Positions 1 to 9,032 of a DNA stretch of 64,000 nt are shown one piece after another; position 1 is the first letter of the stretch; each line of letters begins with the position of its first letter. The notes under the pieces are model-generated. The model ran no database searches and had not been told where the DNA came from. It saw only the letters and a list, made by a program, of their open reading frames with translations. Made by a program: the position numbers and the translations under genes. Source of the stretch: Pseudomonas fluorescens (GTDB lineage: Bacteria; Pseudomonadota; Gammaproteobacteria; Pseudomonadales; Pseudomonadaceae); contig NZ_CABVIY010000001.1 of NCBI RefSeq assembly GCF_902498195.1, positions 124,001 through 188,000 on the forward strand. The letters run 5' to 3'.

Positions 1-23
1 TCGATAATCAGGGCGTCATTCAT
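1..23 (-). CDS. paaJ: beta-ketoadipyl-CoA thiolase, N-terminal fragment
   Basis: Only the first seven codons are inside the window. An ATG at 21-23 overlaps the paaI stop (ATGAATGA) and reads MNDALII followed by a partial Asp codon, which is how pseudomonad PaaJ/PcaF thiolases begin. The family cleaves 3-oxoadipyl-CoA to acetyl-CoA and succinyl-CoA, the last step of phenylacetate breakdown. The call rests on this short start and on gene order after paaI. Confidence 0.7.
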
Positions 24-465
24 TCGGGGTCTCCTGCGTCAGCACCGGGCCGCGCACTTTGTAGGATTTGCCGTGGAACAGGGCGATCAACTGGCCCTGC
101 TGGTTTTCAATGCGTACGTCGTAGTTGCCGGTGCGGCCGGAGCGGCTTTGCTCGATGCAATCGGCATTGAGCGTATCGCCCAGGCGGGCCGGGGCGATGT
201 AGTCGATGCTGCAACCGATGGCCACGGTGGCTTCGTTGTAGCTGTTGCAGGCAAAGGCGAACGCCGAGTCGGCGAGGGCGAACAGGTAACCGCCGTGGCA
301 GGTGCCGTGGCCTTGCAGCATGTCGGCGCGCACGGTCATGCCGACGCGGGCGGTGCCGGGGCCGGCGGACAGCAGGCGCATGCCCATGGCCTGGCTGGCG
401 GTGTCGCGCTGGAACAGGGCCTGGGCGCAGTCGCTGGCCAGGTTCATCGCTTCGTGATTAGTCAT
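16..465 (-). CDS. paaI: hydroxyphenylacetyl-CoA thioesterase PaaI
   Basis: A 149-residue hotdog-fold thioesterase (about 140-150 in the family). The signature HGGYLFALADSAFAFACN, which carries the catalytic Asp of the PaaI group, lies near residues 57-74. PaaI is known to hydrolyse dead-end ring-hydroxylated or other stalled CoA esters and so frees CoA in the phenylacetate pathway in the cytoplasm. The start ATG at 463-465 overlaps the paaH stop by 8 bases and the next gene overlaps its own stop, so translation is probably coupled. P. putida literature calls this gene paaD. Confidence 0.93.
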   Translation of the reverse strand: MTNHEAMNLASDCAQALFQRDTASQAMGMRLLSAGPGTARVGMTVRADMLQGHGTCHGGYLFALADSAFAFACNSYNEATVAIGCSIDYIAPARLGDTLNADCIEQSRSGRTGNYDVRIENQQGQLIALFHGKSYKVRGPVLTQETPNE

Positions 466-1975
466 GCAGGGTTCTCCCTTCGGCCACGCAGCGGCGCAAC
501 AGCAGCGATGGCCGGTAGCGTTCTTCGCCGTACGCGGCTTGCAGGTTGTCCAGTGTGGCGAGGATGTGCGGCAGGCCGACGGCATCGGCCCAGGCCAGCG
601 GGCCCTGGGGATAGTTGACCCCGGCGCGCATCGCCAGATCGATGTCGGCGGCCGAGGCCACGCCTTGCAGCAGGGCGTCGGCGGCTTCGTTGGCGAGCAT
701 CGCCACGGTGCGCAGTACCGCGAGCGCCGGGCTGTCGCTGAGCAGGCTGACCTTGAGCCCGGCCCGTTGCAGCAACGCAACGCCTTGTGCGAGCGCGAGC
801 GGATCGATGCCGGCCGCGTGGCTGATGGCGATGCGCTGGGCCTTGGCGTAATCGTGGGTCAGATCCAGCAGGATCAGGTTGCGCAATCCGTCTTCCTTGG
901 CGCGCTGGCAGGCCATGCGTCCGTCGCTCAAGGCCAGTACCGCATCACCGACCCGCAGCAAACCACGGCCGTCACGCTGGATGACGTTGGCGCCCTGTTC
1001 GCGCAGGCGCGACAGCAAACCTTGGGCGATACCCAAATCGCCTTCGGCGACGCAGCTTTCTACGCTGGCGTTGCTGGTGATTTCGCTCGCTGGCGGACGT
1101 TCCGCGCCCTGGGCGTAGGAATAGAAACCCTGACCGCTTTTACGCCCGTAACGTCCACCATCCACCAGTTCCTTCTGAATCAGCGACGGCTGGAAGCGGG
1201 TGTCCTGGTAATAGGCGTCGAACACCGAACAGGTCACGGCATAGTTGACGTCGTGGCCGATCAAGTCGGTCAGTTCGAAGGCGCCCATGGCAAAACCACC
1301 GGCCTCGCGCATCAGCGCATCCAGGGTCGGGCAATCGGCGGCGCCTTCCTGCAACAGGCGCAGGCTCTCGGCGTAGAACGGCCGGGCCACGCGGTTGACG
1401 ATAAAGCCCGGCGTCGAACGGGTGTGCACCGGTTTCTTGCCCCAGGCCTTGGCGGTGTCATACAGGCAGTCGGCCAAGGCCGGATCGCTGGCCAGGCCGG
1501 AGACGATTTCTACCAGCGCCATGACCGGCGCCGGGTTGAAGAAGTGCAGGCCGAGCAGGCGTTCTGGATGCTTAAGCTGCGCGGCGATGCTGGTGATCGA
1601 CAGCGACGAGGTGTTGCTGGCCAGGATGCACTGCGCGCCGCAAATGCCTTCCAGCTGACGGAACAGGGTGCGTTTGACCTCAAGGTTCTCGACGATGGCT
1701 TCGATGATCAGCTCGCAATCGGCCAGGGCCTCGATAGCCTCCACGGCTTGCAGGCGAGCGATGGTTGCGCTGCGCGATTCGGCGGACAGCTTGCCGTTCT
1801 CGACGCGCTTGCCCAGTTGCCGGTCGATGCCTTCGATGGCCTGGGCGGCAGCGCCGGGGCGATTGTCCAGCAGCAACACCGGATGCCCGGCCTGCGCCGC
1901 GACCTGGGCAATGCCGGCACCCATGGCGCCGGCGCCGATCACCGCGATGCGTGCGGTTGTGTTCAATGCAGTCAT
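458..1975 (-). CDS. paaH: 3-hydroxyadipyl-CoA dehydrogenase PaaH
   Basis: A 505-residue NAD-dependent 3-hydroxyacyl-CoA dehydrogenase. The N-terminal Rossmann motif IGAGAMGAGIAQ is at about residues 13-24. The catalytic-domain segment LLGLHFFNPAPVMALVEI follows, and there are two 3HCDH C-terminal domains (about 190-285 and 410-500), the doubled form typical of PaaH rather than the about 285-residue single-domain enzymes. It oxidises 3-hydroxyadipyl-CoA to 3-oxoadipyl-CoA. It lies 3 bases downstream of paaG and overlaps paaI, inside the paa operon. P. putida nomenclature: paaC. Confidence 0.95.
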   Translation of the reverse strand: MTALNTTARIAVIGAGAMGAGIAQVAAQAGHPVLLLDNRPGAAAQAIEGIDRQLGKRVENGKLSAESRSATIARLQAVEAIEALADCELIIEAIVENLEVKRTLFRQLEGICGAQCILASNTSSLSITSIAAQLKHPERLLGLHFFNPAPVMALVEIVSGLASDPALADCLYDTAKAWGKKPVHTRSTPGFIVNRVARPFYAESLRLLQEGAADCPTLDALMREAGGFAMGAFELTDLIGHDVNYAVTCSVFDAYYQDTRFQPSLIQKELVDGGRYGRKSGQGFYSYAQGAERPPASEITSNASVESCVAEGDLGIAQGLLSRLREQGANVIQRDGRGLLRVGDAVLALSDGRMACQRAKEDGLRNLILLDLTHDYAKAQRIAISHAAGIDPLALAQGVALLQRAGLKVSLLSDSPALAVLRTVAMLANEAADALLQGVASAADIDLAMRAGVNYPQGPLAWADAVGLPHILATLDNLQAAYGEERYRPSLLLRRCVAEGRTLHD

Positions 1976-1978
1976 GAC

Positions 1979-2770
1979 TCAGCGTCCCTTGAAGCTTGGG
2001 GTGCGTTTTTCCATGAAGGCGCTGACGCCTTCGCGGTAATCCTCGCTGCGCCCGGCCAGGCGTTGCAGGTCGCGTTCCAGTTCCAGCTGTTCGTCGAAGC
2101 TGTTGCTCAGGCTCGCGTTCAGGCTGCGTTTGATCAGCGCCAGGCCGTAGGTCGGCTGGGTGGCCAGGTGTTGCGCGAGCTTCAGTGCTTCATCGCGCAG
2201 TTCGGCGTCTTCCACGCAGCGATAGATCAGGCCCCATTGCTCGGCCTGTTCGGCGCTCAGGCGATTGCCCAGCAAGGCCAACGCCTTGGCGCGGGCCATG
2301 CCGACCAGGCGCGGCAGGGTCCAGGTGCCACCGGAATCGGGAATCAGGCCGATCTTGCAGAAGGCCTGGATGAAACTGGCCGAGCGCGCCGCCAGCACCA
2401 GGTCGCAGGCCAGCGGAATGTTTGCGCCGGCACCCGCGGCCACGCCATTGACCGCGCAAATCACCGGCATCGGCAGATCGCGCAATTGGCGGATCAGCGG
2501 GTTGTAGAACTTCTCGATGGACTCGCCCAGGTCCGGCACGGCGCTGCCCGGCGAGACGTTGCGGTCGCTCAGGTCTTGCCCGGCGCAGAAACCACGGCCT
2601 TCGCCGGTCAGCAGCAGCACGCGCACGTCGGGGTTCTGCCGGACCTGTTTCAGTGCTTCCTTCACTTCGCCGTGCATCTGGGTGTTGAAGCTGTTGAGCT
2701 GGTCCGGGCGATTAAGGCTCAGCAGGGCGACGCCGGCCTCGATGGAAAACAGGATGTGTTCGAAGTTCAT
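1979..2770 (-). CDS. paaG: 1,2-epoxyphenylacetyl-CoA isomerase PaaG
   Basis: A 263-residue crotonase-fold protein of normal family length. The segment VNGVAAGAGANIPLACD (about 106-122) forms the oxyanion hole, and CKIGLIPDSGGTWTLPRLVG carries the acidic catalytic residue. PaaG converts the ring-1,2-epoxide of phenylacetyl-CoA to oxepin-CoA and also isomerises a later double bond. The start is fixed by the ATG at 2768-2770, with a purine-rich AGAGCGCCAAGACC just upstream. It is 39 bases from paaF and 3 bases from paaH, consistent with one transcript. Confidence 0.95.
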   Translation of the reverse strand: MNFEHILFSIEAGVALLSLNRPDQLNSFNTQMHGEVKEALKQVRQNPDVRVLLLTGEGRGFCAGQDLSDRNVSPGSAVPDLGESIEKFYNPLIRQLRDLPMPVICAVNGVAAGAGANIPLACDLVLAARSASFIQAFCKIGLIPDSGGTWTLPRLVGMARAKALALLGNRLSAEQAEQWGLIYRCVEDAELRDEALKLAQHLATQPTYGLALIKRSLNASLSNSFDEQLELERDLQRLAGRSEDYREGVSAFMEKRTPSFKGR

Positions 2771-2809
2771 GGTCTTGGCGCTCTCTGGGAGGTCGTACGA
2801 ATTCGTGGA

Positions 2810-3583
2810 TTACTGGCCGGTAAAGGTCGGCGTGCGCTTTTCCTGGAACGCCGCGATGCCTTCATTGCGGTCGCGGGTGCCGGCCAGCACGGTAAAGGCG
2901 TGGCGCTCGAAACGCAGGCCGCTGGCCAGGTCGGTGTCCATGGCCTTGAGCAGCGCTTCCTTGGCCAGGCGCACCGCCAATGGGGCCTTGGCGGCGATGG
3001 CGCGGGCCACTTGCAGGGCGCGCTCGACGGTGAATTCCGGTTGCGTGACTTCGCTGACCAGGCCGGCGCGTTGCGCCTGGCGGGCGTCGATCGGCTCGCC
3101 GGTCAGCACCATCTGCATGGCCATGGACTTGCCGACAGCGCGCAGCAGGCGTTGGGTGCCACCGGCGCCGGGCATGATCCCGAGGTTGATTTCCGGCTGG
3201 CCGAAACGCGCGTCTTCGCCGGCAATGATGATGTCGGCGTGCATCGCCAGTTCGCAGCCACCGCCGAGGGCGAAGCCGTTGACGGCGGCGATCAGCGGTT
3301 TGCTGAAGCGGGTGATGGCTTGCCACGAAGCCTGGCGCGGGTCGTCGAGGATGCCGACCAGGTCGCGCTCGGCCATTTCCTTGATGTCGGCACCGGCGGC
3401 GAACGCCTTGCGGCTGCCAGTGATGACCACGGCGCGGGTGTCGGGATCGGCTTGAGCGACGCTGAGTTCATCCGCCAGTTCGCCCAGCAACTGGGTGTTC
3501 AGGGCGTTCAGCGCTTGCGGGCGCTGCAGGGTAATCAGGCGCACGCCAGTCTCGATCGTTTCGACGGTCAGGGTTTGAGGCAC
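2810..3583 (-). CDS. paaF: 2,3-dehydroadipyl-CoA hydratase PaaF
   Basis: A 257-residue enoyl-CoA hydratase. I chose the GTG at 3581-3583 (MPQTLTVETIETGVRL) because it has GAGGG at a normal distance upstream and gives the usual length; the longer reading frame begins with unsupported Arg-rich residues. The crotonase signature ALGGGCELAMHADIIIAG and the catalytic-Glu region FGQPEINLGIMPGAGGTQRL are both present. It hydrates 2,3-dehydroadipyl-CoA. It is the first gene of the paa operon, so its upstream region should hold the operon promoter and PaaX control sites. Confidence 0.94.
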   Translation of the reverse strand: MPQTLTVETIETGVRLITLQRPQALNALNTQLLGELADELSVAQADPDTRAVVITGSRKAFAAGADIKEMAERDLVGILDDPRQASWQAITRFSKPLIAAVNGFALGGGCELAMHADIIIAGEDARFGQPEINLGIMPGAGGTQRLLRAVGKSMAMQMVLTGEPIDARQAQRAGLVSEVTQPEFTVERALQVARAIAAKAPLAVRLAKEALLKAMDTDLASGLRFERHAFTVLAGTRDRNEGIAAFQEKRTPTFTGQ

Positions 3584-3677
3584 GGCGGTTGCCCTCAGGG
3601 TGTACGCACGGCGGTGATGCCGGCTTGTTATTGGATCGGCCACGGGGCGGCCGGTTTTGCCGGAGTATACCTACAAC

Positions 3678-3892
3678 GTGATACGTAAAATCAACACAAA
3701 AAACGATTTAATGTGTCCTATTGTCGGATTCAGGATTTTTGAAGGTGGGCTGCGAGAGATGGCTGTTTGCGCTGTGAGTGTTGATTTTACTGATGTCTAT
3801 GGCGGTTCAAGGGCCGGAATAACAGCCCGTTGGAAGGCCTCTATCAAGTGATACGCTTTTTAGTCTTTGTGCTGGTAAAAGCGATGTGATAC
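3678..3892. promoter_or_regulatory. divergent paaF/paaY control region with three GTGATAC sites
   Basis: The 352-base gap between paaF and paaY holds three direct copies of GTGATAC, at 3678-3684, 3848-3854 and 3886-3892. The first two continue as GTGATACG. The second and third are 38 bases apart and lie just upstream of paaY. PaaX operators in E. coli contain a related TGATTCG core, so these are proposed PaaX sites responding to phenylacetyl-CoA. The site assignment is inference. The divergent layout and the adjacent paaX gene are seen. Confidence 0.5.
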
Positions 3893-3935
3893 AAAATGCG
3901 TCCATATCGGCATCGCTTTGTGAAGGAACCTGCCA

Positions 3936-4532
3936 ATGACTTGCTACAGCCTCGACGGCCTGACCCCGGTGGTCGACCCCAGTGCTTATGTCCATCCGTC
4001 AGCGGTACTGATTGGTGACGTGATCGTCGGCCCGCATTGCTATGTCGGACCCTTGGCGAGCCTGCGCGGTGACTTTGGGCGGATCGTGCTGGAGGAGGGC
4101 GCCAACCTGCAGGACACCTGCGTGATGCACGGCTTTCCCGACAGCGACACCGTGGTCGAGCGCAACGGCCACATCGGCCATGGCGCGGTGCTGCACGGTT
4201 GCCGGATCGGCGCTGATGCGTTGGTGGGGATGAATGCGGTGGTGATGGACAACGCCCGCATCGGCCCGCGCTCCTTCGTGTCGGCGGCGGCGTTCGTCAA
4301 GGCCGGCTTCGAATGTGCCGAGCAGTCGCTGGTCATGGGCGCCCCGGCGATTGTCAAACGCACACTCAGCGATCAGGAAGTGGCGTGGAAGCAGGCGGGC
4401 ACCCGTGAGTATCAGGAACTGGCCAAGCGCTGCCTGGAACAGATGCAGGTGTGTGAGCCATTGACCGAGCCCGAAGCGGATCGGCCGCGTATGAGTGACC
4501 GTGGGTTGCGGCCCAAGGGTAATTCCCTGTGA
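3936..4532 (+). CDS. paaY: PaaY, hexapeptide-repeat thioesterase / gamma-carbonic-anhydrase-like protein
   Basis: A 198-residue left-handed beta-helix protein with hexapeptide-type repeats through about residues 15-135 (for example [20 protein letters not shown]) and the metal-site His residues of gamma carbonic anhydrases ([15 protein letters not shown]). PaaY is known as a thioesterase that protects the phenylacetate pathway from stalled CoA esters and helps relieve PaaX repression. GAAGGA lies 9 bases before the ATG. It is divergent from paaF and followed, after a REP pair, by paaX. Confidence 0.93.
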   Translation: MTCYSLDGLTPVVDPSAYVHPSAVLIGDVIVGPHCYVGPLASLRGDFGRIVLEEGANLQDTCVMHGFPDSDTVVERNGHIGHGAVLHGCRIGADALVGMNAVVMDNARIGPRSFVSAAAFVKAGFECAEQSLVMGAPAIVKRTLSDQEVAWKQAGTREYQELAKRCLEQMQVCEPLTEPEADRPRMSDRGLRPKGNSL

Positions 4533-4543
4533 ACACGGTTCAA

Positions 4544-4633
4544 TGTGGGAGCGGGCTCGCTCGCGAAGGCGGTGTGTCATTGAACATTGATGTCGACTGA
4601 CACAACGCCTTCGCGAGCAAGCCCGCTCCCACA
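4544..4633. repeat. REP pair, class A
   Basis: Two inverted copies of GTGGGAGCGGGCTYGCTCGCGAAGGC face each other with a spacer of about 35 bases, between paaY and paaX. As RNA it would fold into a long hairpin and could reduce read-through into paaX. Confidence 0.9.
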
Positions 4634-4684
4634 GGGATTGTGGCTTTCGGTATATTCCTTTTCTTTTTTCAGCCCGGTACGCCC

Positions 4685-5608
4685 ATGTCGTCCCTGACAC
4701 CCCTGAACCACCTGATCACCCGTTTCCAGGAACAGACGCCGATCCGCGCCAGCTCCCTGATCATCACCCTGTACGGTGATGCCATCGAGCCCCATGGCGG
4801 GACGGTGTGGCTCGGCAGCCTGATTCAATTGCTCGAACCGATCGGCATCAACGAACGGCTGATTCGCACCTCGATTTTTCGTTTGACCAAGGAAGGCTGG
4901 CTGACCGCCGAAAAAGTCGGCCGGCGCAGTTACTACAGCCTGACCGGCACCGGCCGGCGGCGTTTCGACAAGGCGTTCAAGCGGGTCTACAGCACCAGCA
5001 TGCCGGCGTGGGATGGTTCCTGGTGCCTGGTGATGCTCTCGCAATTGACCCAGGACAAACGCAAACAGGTGCGCGAAGAACTGGAGTGGCAAGGTTTTGG
5101 TGCGATTTCGCCGATGGTGCTGGCTTGCCCGCGCAGTGATCGCAACGATGTCAACGCCACCCTGCTCGACCTCGGGGCCCAGGAAGACACCATCGTTTTC
5201 GAAACCACCGCCCAGGACGTGCTGGCCTCCAAGGCCTTGCGCCTTCAGGTGCGCGAGAGCTGGAACATCGAGGAACTGGCGACCCATTACAGCGAGTTCA
5301 TCCAGTTGTTCCGACCGCTCTGGCAAGCGCTTCGCGAGCAGGAAAACCTGCAACCGGCGGACTGCTTCCTGGCACGGATCCTGCTGATTCACGAGTACCG
5401 CAAACTGCTGTTGCGCGACCCGCAATTGCCGGACGAATTGTTGCCCGGCGATTGGGAAGGTCGAGCCGCCCGCCAGTTGTGCCGCAACATCTACCGTTTG
5501 ATTTACGCCAAGGCCGAGGAATGGCTGAACAGTGCACTGGAAACCGCCGACGGCCCGTTGCCGGACGTGGGCGAGAGTTTTTATCGACGTTTTGGCGGGT
5601 TGAAATAA
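4685..5608 (+). CDS. paaX: PaaX, transcriptional repressor of the phenylacetate pathway
   Basis: A 307-residue PaaX-family regulator, matching the usual 305-320. The N-terminal winged-helix domain (about 15-90, with NERLIRTSIFRLTKEGWL as the recognition region) precedes the central and C-terminal domains of the family. PaaX binds paa promoters and is released by phenylacetyl-CoA. The start at 4685 is preferred over an upstream in-frame codon because residues from MSSLTPLNHLITRFQ match the family N-terminus. It lies downstream of paaY on the same strand, separated by a REP pair, and probably controls the paaF/paaY divergent region. Confidence 0.93.
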   Translation: MSSLTPLNHLITRFQEQTPIRASSLIITLYGDAIEPHGGTVWLGSLIQLLEPIGINERLIRTSIFRLTKEGWLTAEKVGRRSYYSLTGTGRRRFDKAFKRVYSTSMPAWDGSWCLVMLSQLTQDKRKQVREELEWQGFGAISPMVLACPRSDRNDVNATLLDLGAQEDTIVFETTAQDVLASKALRLQVRESWNIEELATHYSEFIQLFRPLWQALREQENLQPADCFLARILLIHEYRKLLLRDPQLPDELLPGDWEGRAARQLCRNIYRLIYAKAEEWLNSALETADGPLPDVGESFYRRFGGLK

Positions 5609-5693
5609 CCCGTCGTCGTTCAGGGAGCGTTGCTGTTCAGGAGAGTTTTTGGATTGACGTAGACAATAAAAATAAGCCTGCGTGAGGCCTGCC

Positions 5694-6608
5694 ATGATTT
5701 CTACAAACGCACAGCGCCAGGATGGGTTCGATCAGTGGATCCATCAGATCAACCAGATCTGTGGCGCCTTCAACGCTCAACCCCTGGGCGCCGGATTCGC
5801 CGGGCAAATCCGCGAATACCGCAGCGAAGCCCTCAAGCTCAGCTTCGTCGATGCCTGCCAGGCGCGGCTGTACCGCACGCCGCAGGAAGTCGCGGCGGGC
5901 GAGGGCGGCAAGTATTTCGCGGTGTTCCAGCTCGATGGCACGGCGGGCATGGCCCAGGGTGACGACAAGGTGTTGTTGTCCGCCGGTGACATCACGCTGA
6001 TCGATGCCTCGCGGCCCAGTGACTTCACCTACAGCGACAACTCCCGGCAGTTGTCGCTGATTCTGCCTTATCAGCTGGTGGAACAGACCCTGCGCTTCAA
6101 TCAGGTCAAATGCGGCCATCGCATCCCGGCGACATCCCCCATGGCCATGCTCTCGCATCGCTTGATCCTTGAGGCCACGCGCCAGCCGGACCTGAGCCGC
6201 CAGGAAAGCGAGGCGACGCTGGAAGCGATTGTCAGCCTGCTGCGCCCGGCGATCAGCCAGAGCGACGAGTGCACCGATCTGCACGAGCGCACCTTCCGCA
6301 AGACCCTGAGTGTTATCGACCAGCACATCCGCTCCGAAGAACTGTGCCCGGAATGGCTGGCGCGGGAAGTCGGCATGTCGACCCGTGGCCTGTACCGGAT
6401 GTTCGCCAAGAAAGGCCTGGTGGTGGCGCGCTACATCAAGAACCGTCGCCTGGACCTGTGCGCCGAATCCCTGCGCCAGTCGGGCAAGGAGCAGAAGTTG
6501 TCGGTGCTGGGGTATTCGTGGGGGTTTTCCGATTCGAGCTACTTTTCCACGGCGTTCAAGACCCGCTTCGGCATTGCGCCGGGGGAGTACCGCAAGCAGC
6601 ATGCTTGA
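5694..6608 (+). CDS. feaR: FeaR, AraC-family activator of phenylethylamine oxidation
   Basis: A 304-residue AraC-type regulator. The N-terminal AraC-binding-like domain 2 (about 30-200) contains LIDASRPSDFTYSD, and the C-terminal double helix-turn-helix (about 205-300) contains LAREVGMSTRGLYRMF and GFSDSSYFSTAFKTRFG. FeaR in E. coli activates tynA and feaB in response to aromatic amines or aldehydes. The gene is convergent with tynA across a REP pair and sits 85 bases after paaX, so amine oxidation and phenylacetate breakdown share a locus. The symbol is based on domain content plus the tynA neighbour. Confidence 0.87.
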   Translation: MISTNAQRQDGFDQWIHQINQICGAFNAQPLGAGFAGQIREYRSEALKLSFVDACQARLYRTPQEVAAGEGGKYFAVFQLDGTAGMAQGDDKVLLSAGDITLIDASRPSDFTYSDNSRQLSLILPYQLVEQTLRFNQVKCGHRIPATSPMAMLSHRLILEATRQPDLSRQESEATLEAIVSLLRPAISQSDECTDLHERTFRKTLSVIDQHIRSEELCPEWLAREVGMSTRGLYRMFAKKGLVVARYIKNRRLDLCAESLRQSGKEQKLSVLGYSWGFSDSSYFSTAFKTRFGIAPGEYRKQHA

Positions 6609-6633
6609 GATCGTTCTGAAGATTCAATAATCC

Positions 6634-6723
6634 TGTGGGAGCGGGCTTGCTCGCGAAGGCGTCGTGTCAGTCGACATAAATGTTGAATGACAGGACGCCT
6701 TCGCGAGCAAGCCCGCTCCCACA
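6634..6723. repeat. REP pair, class A
   Basis: Inverted GTGGGAGCGGGCTTGCTCGC copies lie between the convergent 3' ends of feaR and tynA. The position suits a bidirectional transcription stop. Confidence 0.9.
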
Positions 6724-6743
6724 GGTTTTTGTGTATTGCCGGG

Positions 6744-9032
6744 TTACTTCGGTGAGTTGAGGTTCAGCGTCGGCGTTTCATCGAAGAAATTCCACGGCTT
6801 CAACAGCACATGCACCCACTCGGTCGGCATGATCGGCCACTCTTCGGCACGGGCGATGTGGGTGGTGCCGGTGGTCAGCCAGACCACATCGTCGGTGTTT
6901 TCGATGGCGTGGTTATCCTGGGTGAACTGGCCCAGGCCCGAGTCCTTGTCCGAGCGGTTCGGGTACTTGCCTTCCGGGTATTTCTCTTCCGGGTTGTACT
7001 GCGTGACCCACAGTTGCTTGTCCATGAAGCTCAGGCGGTGGTACAGCCATTCGTCCTTGCCGAAGTTGGCGCCCTTGGCCACCGGGTGCGTGCCGCCGGC
7101 ATAGGGAATCAACTGATAGGAAACCGGGTTGCCGACTTTGTTTTCCTTGCTGAAGTTGGTCAGCAGGCGCACGGTCGACGGGTCGAATTTCTGCGCGGCC
7201 TGCTGTTCGGTGCTGACCACGCGGGTTTCCGTTTGCATGGTGCTGGTGCGCGGGCCGCCACGGTCGTTGGGCAGCACCACCGGGTTCACCTCCACCAGGG
7301 AGTTGCTTTCGCCGTCCACGTCCATGTCCAGGCGGAAGTTGTAGATGTGCTGGTGCGTGGTGCCGACGATGTTGTGGTCGAGCAGGGTGCCGTAGCGCGT
7401 GTCTTCCTTGGCGGTTTCTTCGTGCATGGTCTTGGACTTCACGCCTTTGACCGCTTCGATACCGGTGGCGCCGGCGTCGATGCCGATGGTGCCGTTCTGC
7501 TGGAAGACCCAGTCGAAGATGTAATCGTAGTTGCCCACGGTGCTGATCCAGCGCACCACCAGTTCACGCCGTTCGGTGCTGAGGTTGGGCTGACCCATTT
7601 CCTGGTGCTTGTACTCGGGGCCGGCGTAGCGTTCGAACACCGCCATGGCGCGGGGAATCGCGGTCGGCGCGCCCGTGTAGTCGGCGATGGTGGCGTCCAG
7701 CAGCACGGCGTTTTCCGGGGCGTCTTTGCCACGGGCAATCGGCGAGGTCAGGGTGCCCATGCCGTAGTCGCCGGAATCCAGGTAAGCCTTGAAGTACCAG
7801 CCGACATCCGGATCGCCGTAAGGCACGATCATGCCGCCCAGCGAGCCTTCGTACATGATTTTGCGTTTCTTGCCCTTGTCGTCGTAGGTGACGGTGGACA
7901 GGATCGGGCCGACCCGCGAATCGAGGCGGACGTGGAAGTCCCAGTTCTGCCAGTGAATGCTACTGCCGGTGATGGTGTAGTTCTTGCCTTCGGGCTCGGT
8001 GATTTCCAGCGGCTTGACCGATACGCCCTTGCGGCCGCGCCCGTCATAGGGCGTCGGTTTCATCGGCACCGGAACCAGCGCTTCGTCTTCGATCTTGATC
8101 AGCTTCTTCTGCTCCAGATCGACAATCGCCACCAGGCCTTCGATCGGGTGCGCCCAATAGTTGCCGTCATCGACATTGAGGTAGCTGACGATTTTCAGCA
8201 GGCGCTTGTCCTGCGCCAGGCCGTCCTTGCCGTCGAAGTAACCGACGGTCAGCGGCGTGGCCACGACCTTTTTCACATCGTTGATGCCGCGCTTGGCCAG
8301 GGCCTGGGCGTATTCCGGGCTGGTCTCGACGGCGGTTTGCACGGTGGCGAAGTCGTCCAGCAGCACCATGCCGTGGGCGCCTTCGATCGGCTTCCAGGAC
8401 TTGAGTTGCTTGCTGTCCAGATCCACCAGCGCTTCGATCACATGCTTGCCGTCCAGCACCACGATCGAGGCCTCGCGAGGCTGGGCGACGTTTTGCCCGG
8501 TGAACACGAAATTCCACACCTGGTCCTTCGGCGGTGCCTTGATCGTCACTTCGGTGAATCGGAAGCCGGGCTGGTAGTGCTCGGATTTCTTGACGATGTC
8601 CACCGCCGTGGTGATTTCCTGCGCGCTCAACGGGTTGAGCGGGTTAGGGCGGGTTTCCACGACGAAGGTCGTGTCCAGGCCGGACTGGAACACCTGGTTG
8701 ATGAAGTCCTTGGACATGAAGGCCGTCTTGTCCTTGAACACCACCGGCACCGTCAACTCGATACGCTTGCCGTTGAGCATGGCCACTTTACTGTTGGGCT
8801 TGACCTTGAGGTAGACCCCGTCCTTGGCAATGGTGAACAGGTTGGCGTAGTCGTCCCATTTGACCGTGGCGCCAAACTCTTCGAGGCCGGCTTGCAGCGG
8901 CACCATTTCGGCGTGACCGCCGTGGGCCTGGGCAGTGTCCGCCCAGTAAGGCAGGCCGAGCGTGCCCAAGGTAATGGCCAGCGCGAGCCGGGCCAGCGGT
9001 TGTCTGTGTCGCGACGCAAGGGAGGTGAACAT
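6744..9032 (-). CDS. tynA: primary-amine (copper, topaquinone) oxidase TynA
   Basis: A 762-residue periplasmic enzyme with a signal peptide ending near ADTAQA-HG (about residues 30-36). It oxidises phenylethylamine, tyramine and similar amines to aldehydes, ammonia and hydrogen peroxide. The order is: the N-terminal D1 domain found in enterobacterial TynA, two N2/N3 domains, then the catalytic domain. The catalytic-base region YLDSGDYGMGTL, the topaquinone precursor motif VGNYDYIFDW and the copper ligands HQH in THQHIYNFRLD are all present. E. coli TynA is 757 residues. It is convergent with feaR, its likely activator. No feaB follows within the window. Confidence 0.96.
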   Translation of the reverse strand: MFTSLASRHRQPLARLALAITLGTLGLPYWADTAQAHGGHAEMVPLQAGLEEFGATVKWDDYANLFTIAKDGVYLKVKPNSKVAMLNGKRIELTVPVVFKDKTAFMSKDFINQVFQSGLDTTFVVETRPNPLNPLSAQEITTAVDIVKKSEHYQPGFRFTEVTIKAPPKDQVWNFVFTGQNVAQPREASIVVLDGKHVIEALVDLDSKQLKSWKPIEGAHGMVLLDDFATVQTAVETSPEYAQALAKRGINDVKKVVATPLTVGYFDGKDGLAQDKRLLKIVSYLNVDDGNYWAHPIEGLVAIVDLEQKKLIKIEDEALVPVPMKPTPYDGRGRKGVSVKPLEITEPEGKNYTITGSSIHWQNWDFHVRLDSRVGPILSTVTYDDKGKKRKIMYEGSLGGMIVPYGDPDVGWYFKAYLDSGDYGMGTLTSPIARGKDAPENAVLLDATIADYTGAPTAIPRAMAVFERYAGPEYKHQEMGQPNLSTERRELVVRWISTVGNYDYIFDWVFQQNGTIGIDAGATGIEAVKGVKSKTMHEETAKEDTRYGTLLDHNIVGTTHQHIYNFRLDMDVDGESNSLVEVNPVVLPNDRGGPRTSTMQTETRVVSTEQQAAQKFDPSTVRLLTNFSKENKVGNPVSYQLIPYAGGTHPVAKGANFGKDEWLYHRLSFMDKQLWVTQYNPEEKYPEGKYPNRSDKDSGLGQFTQDNHAIENTDDVVWLTTGTTHIARAEEWPIMPTEWVHVLLKPWNFFDETPTLNLNSPK

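Noticed and set aside
464..3688. A plus-strand open frame of 1074 codons across paaH, paaG and paaF
   Set aside because: It lies antisense to three well-supported genes. Its composition (Gly, Ala, Gln, Arg, His) is what high-GC codon bias produces on the reverse strand, and no domain is visible.
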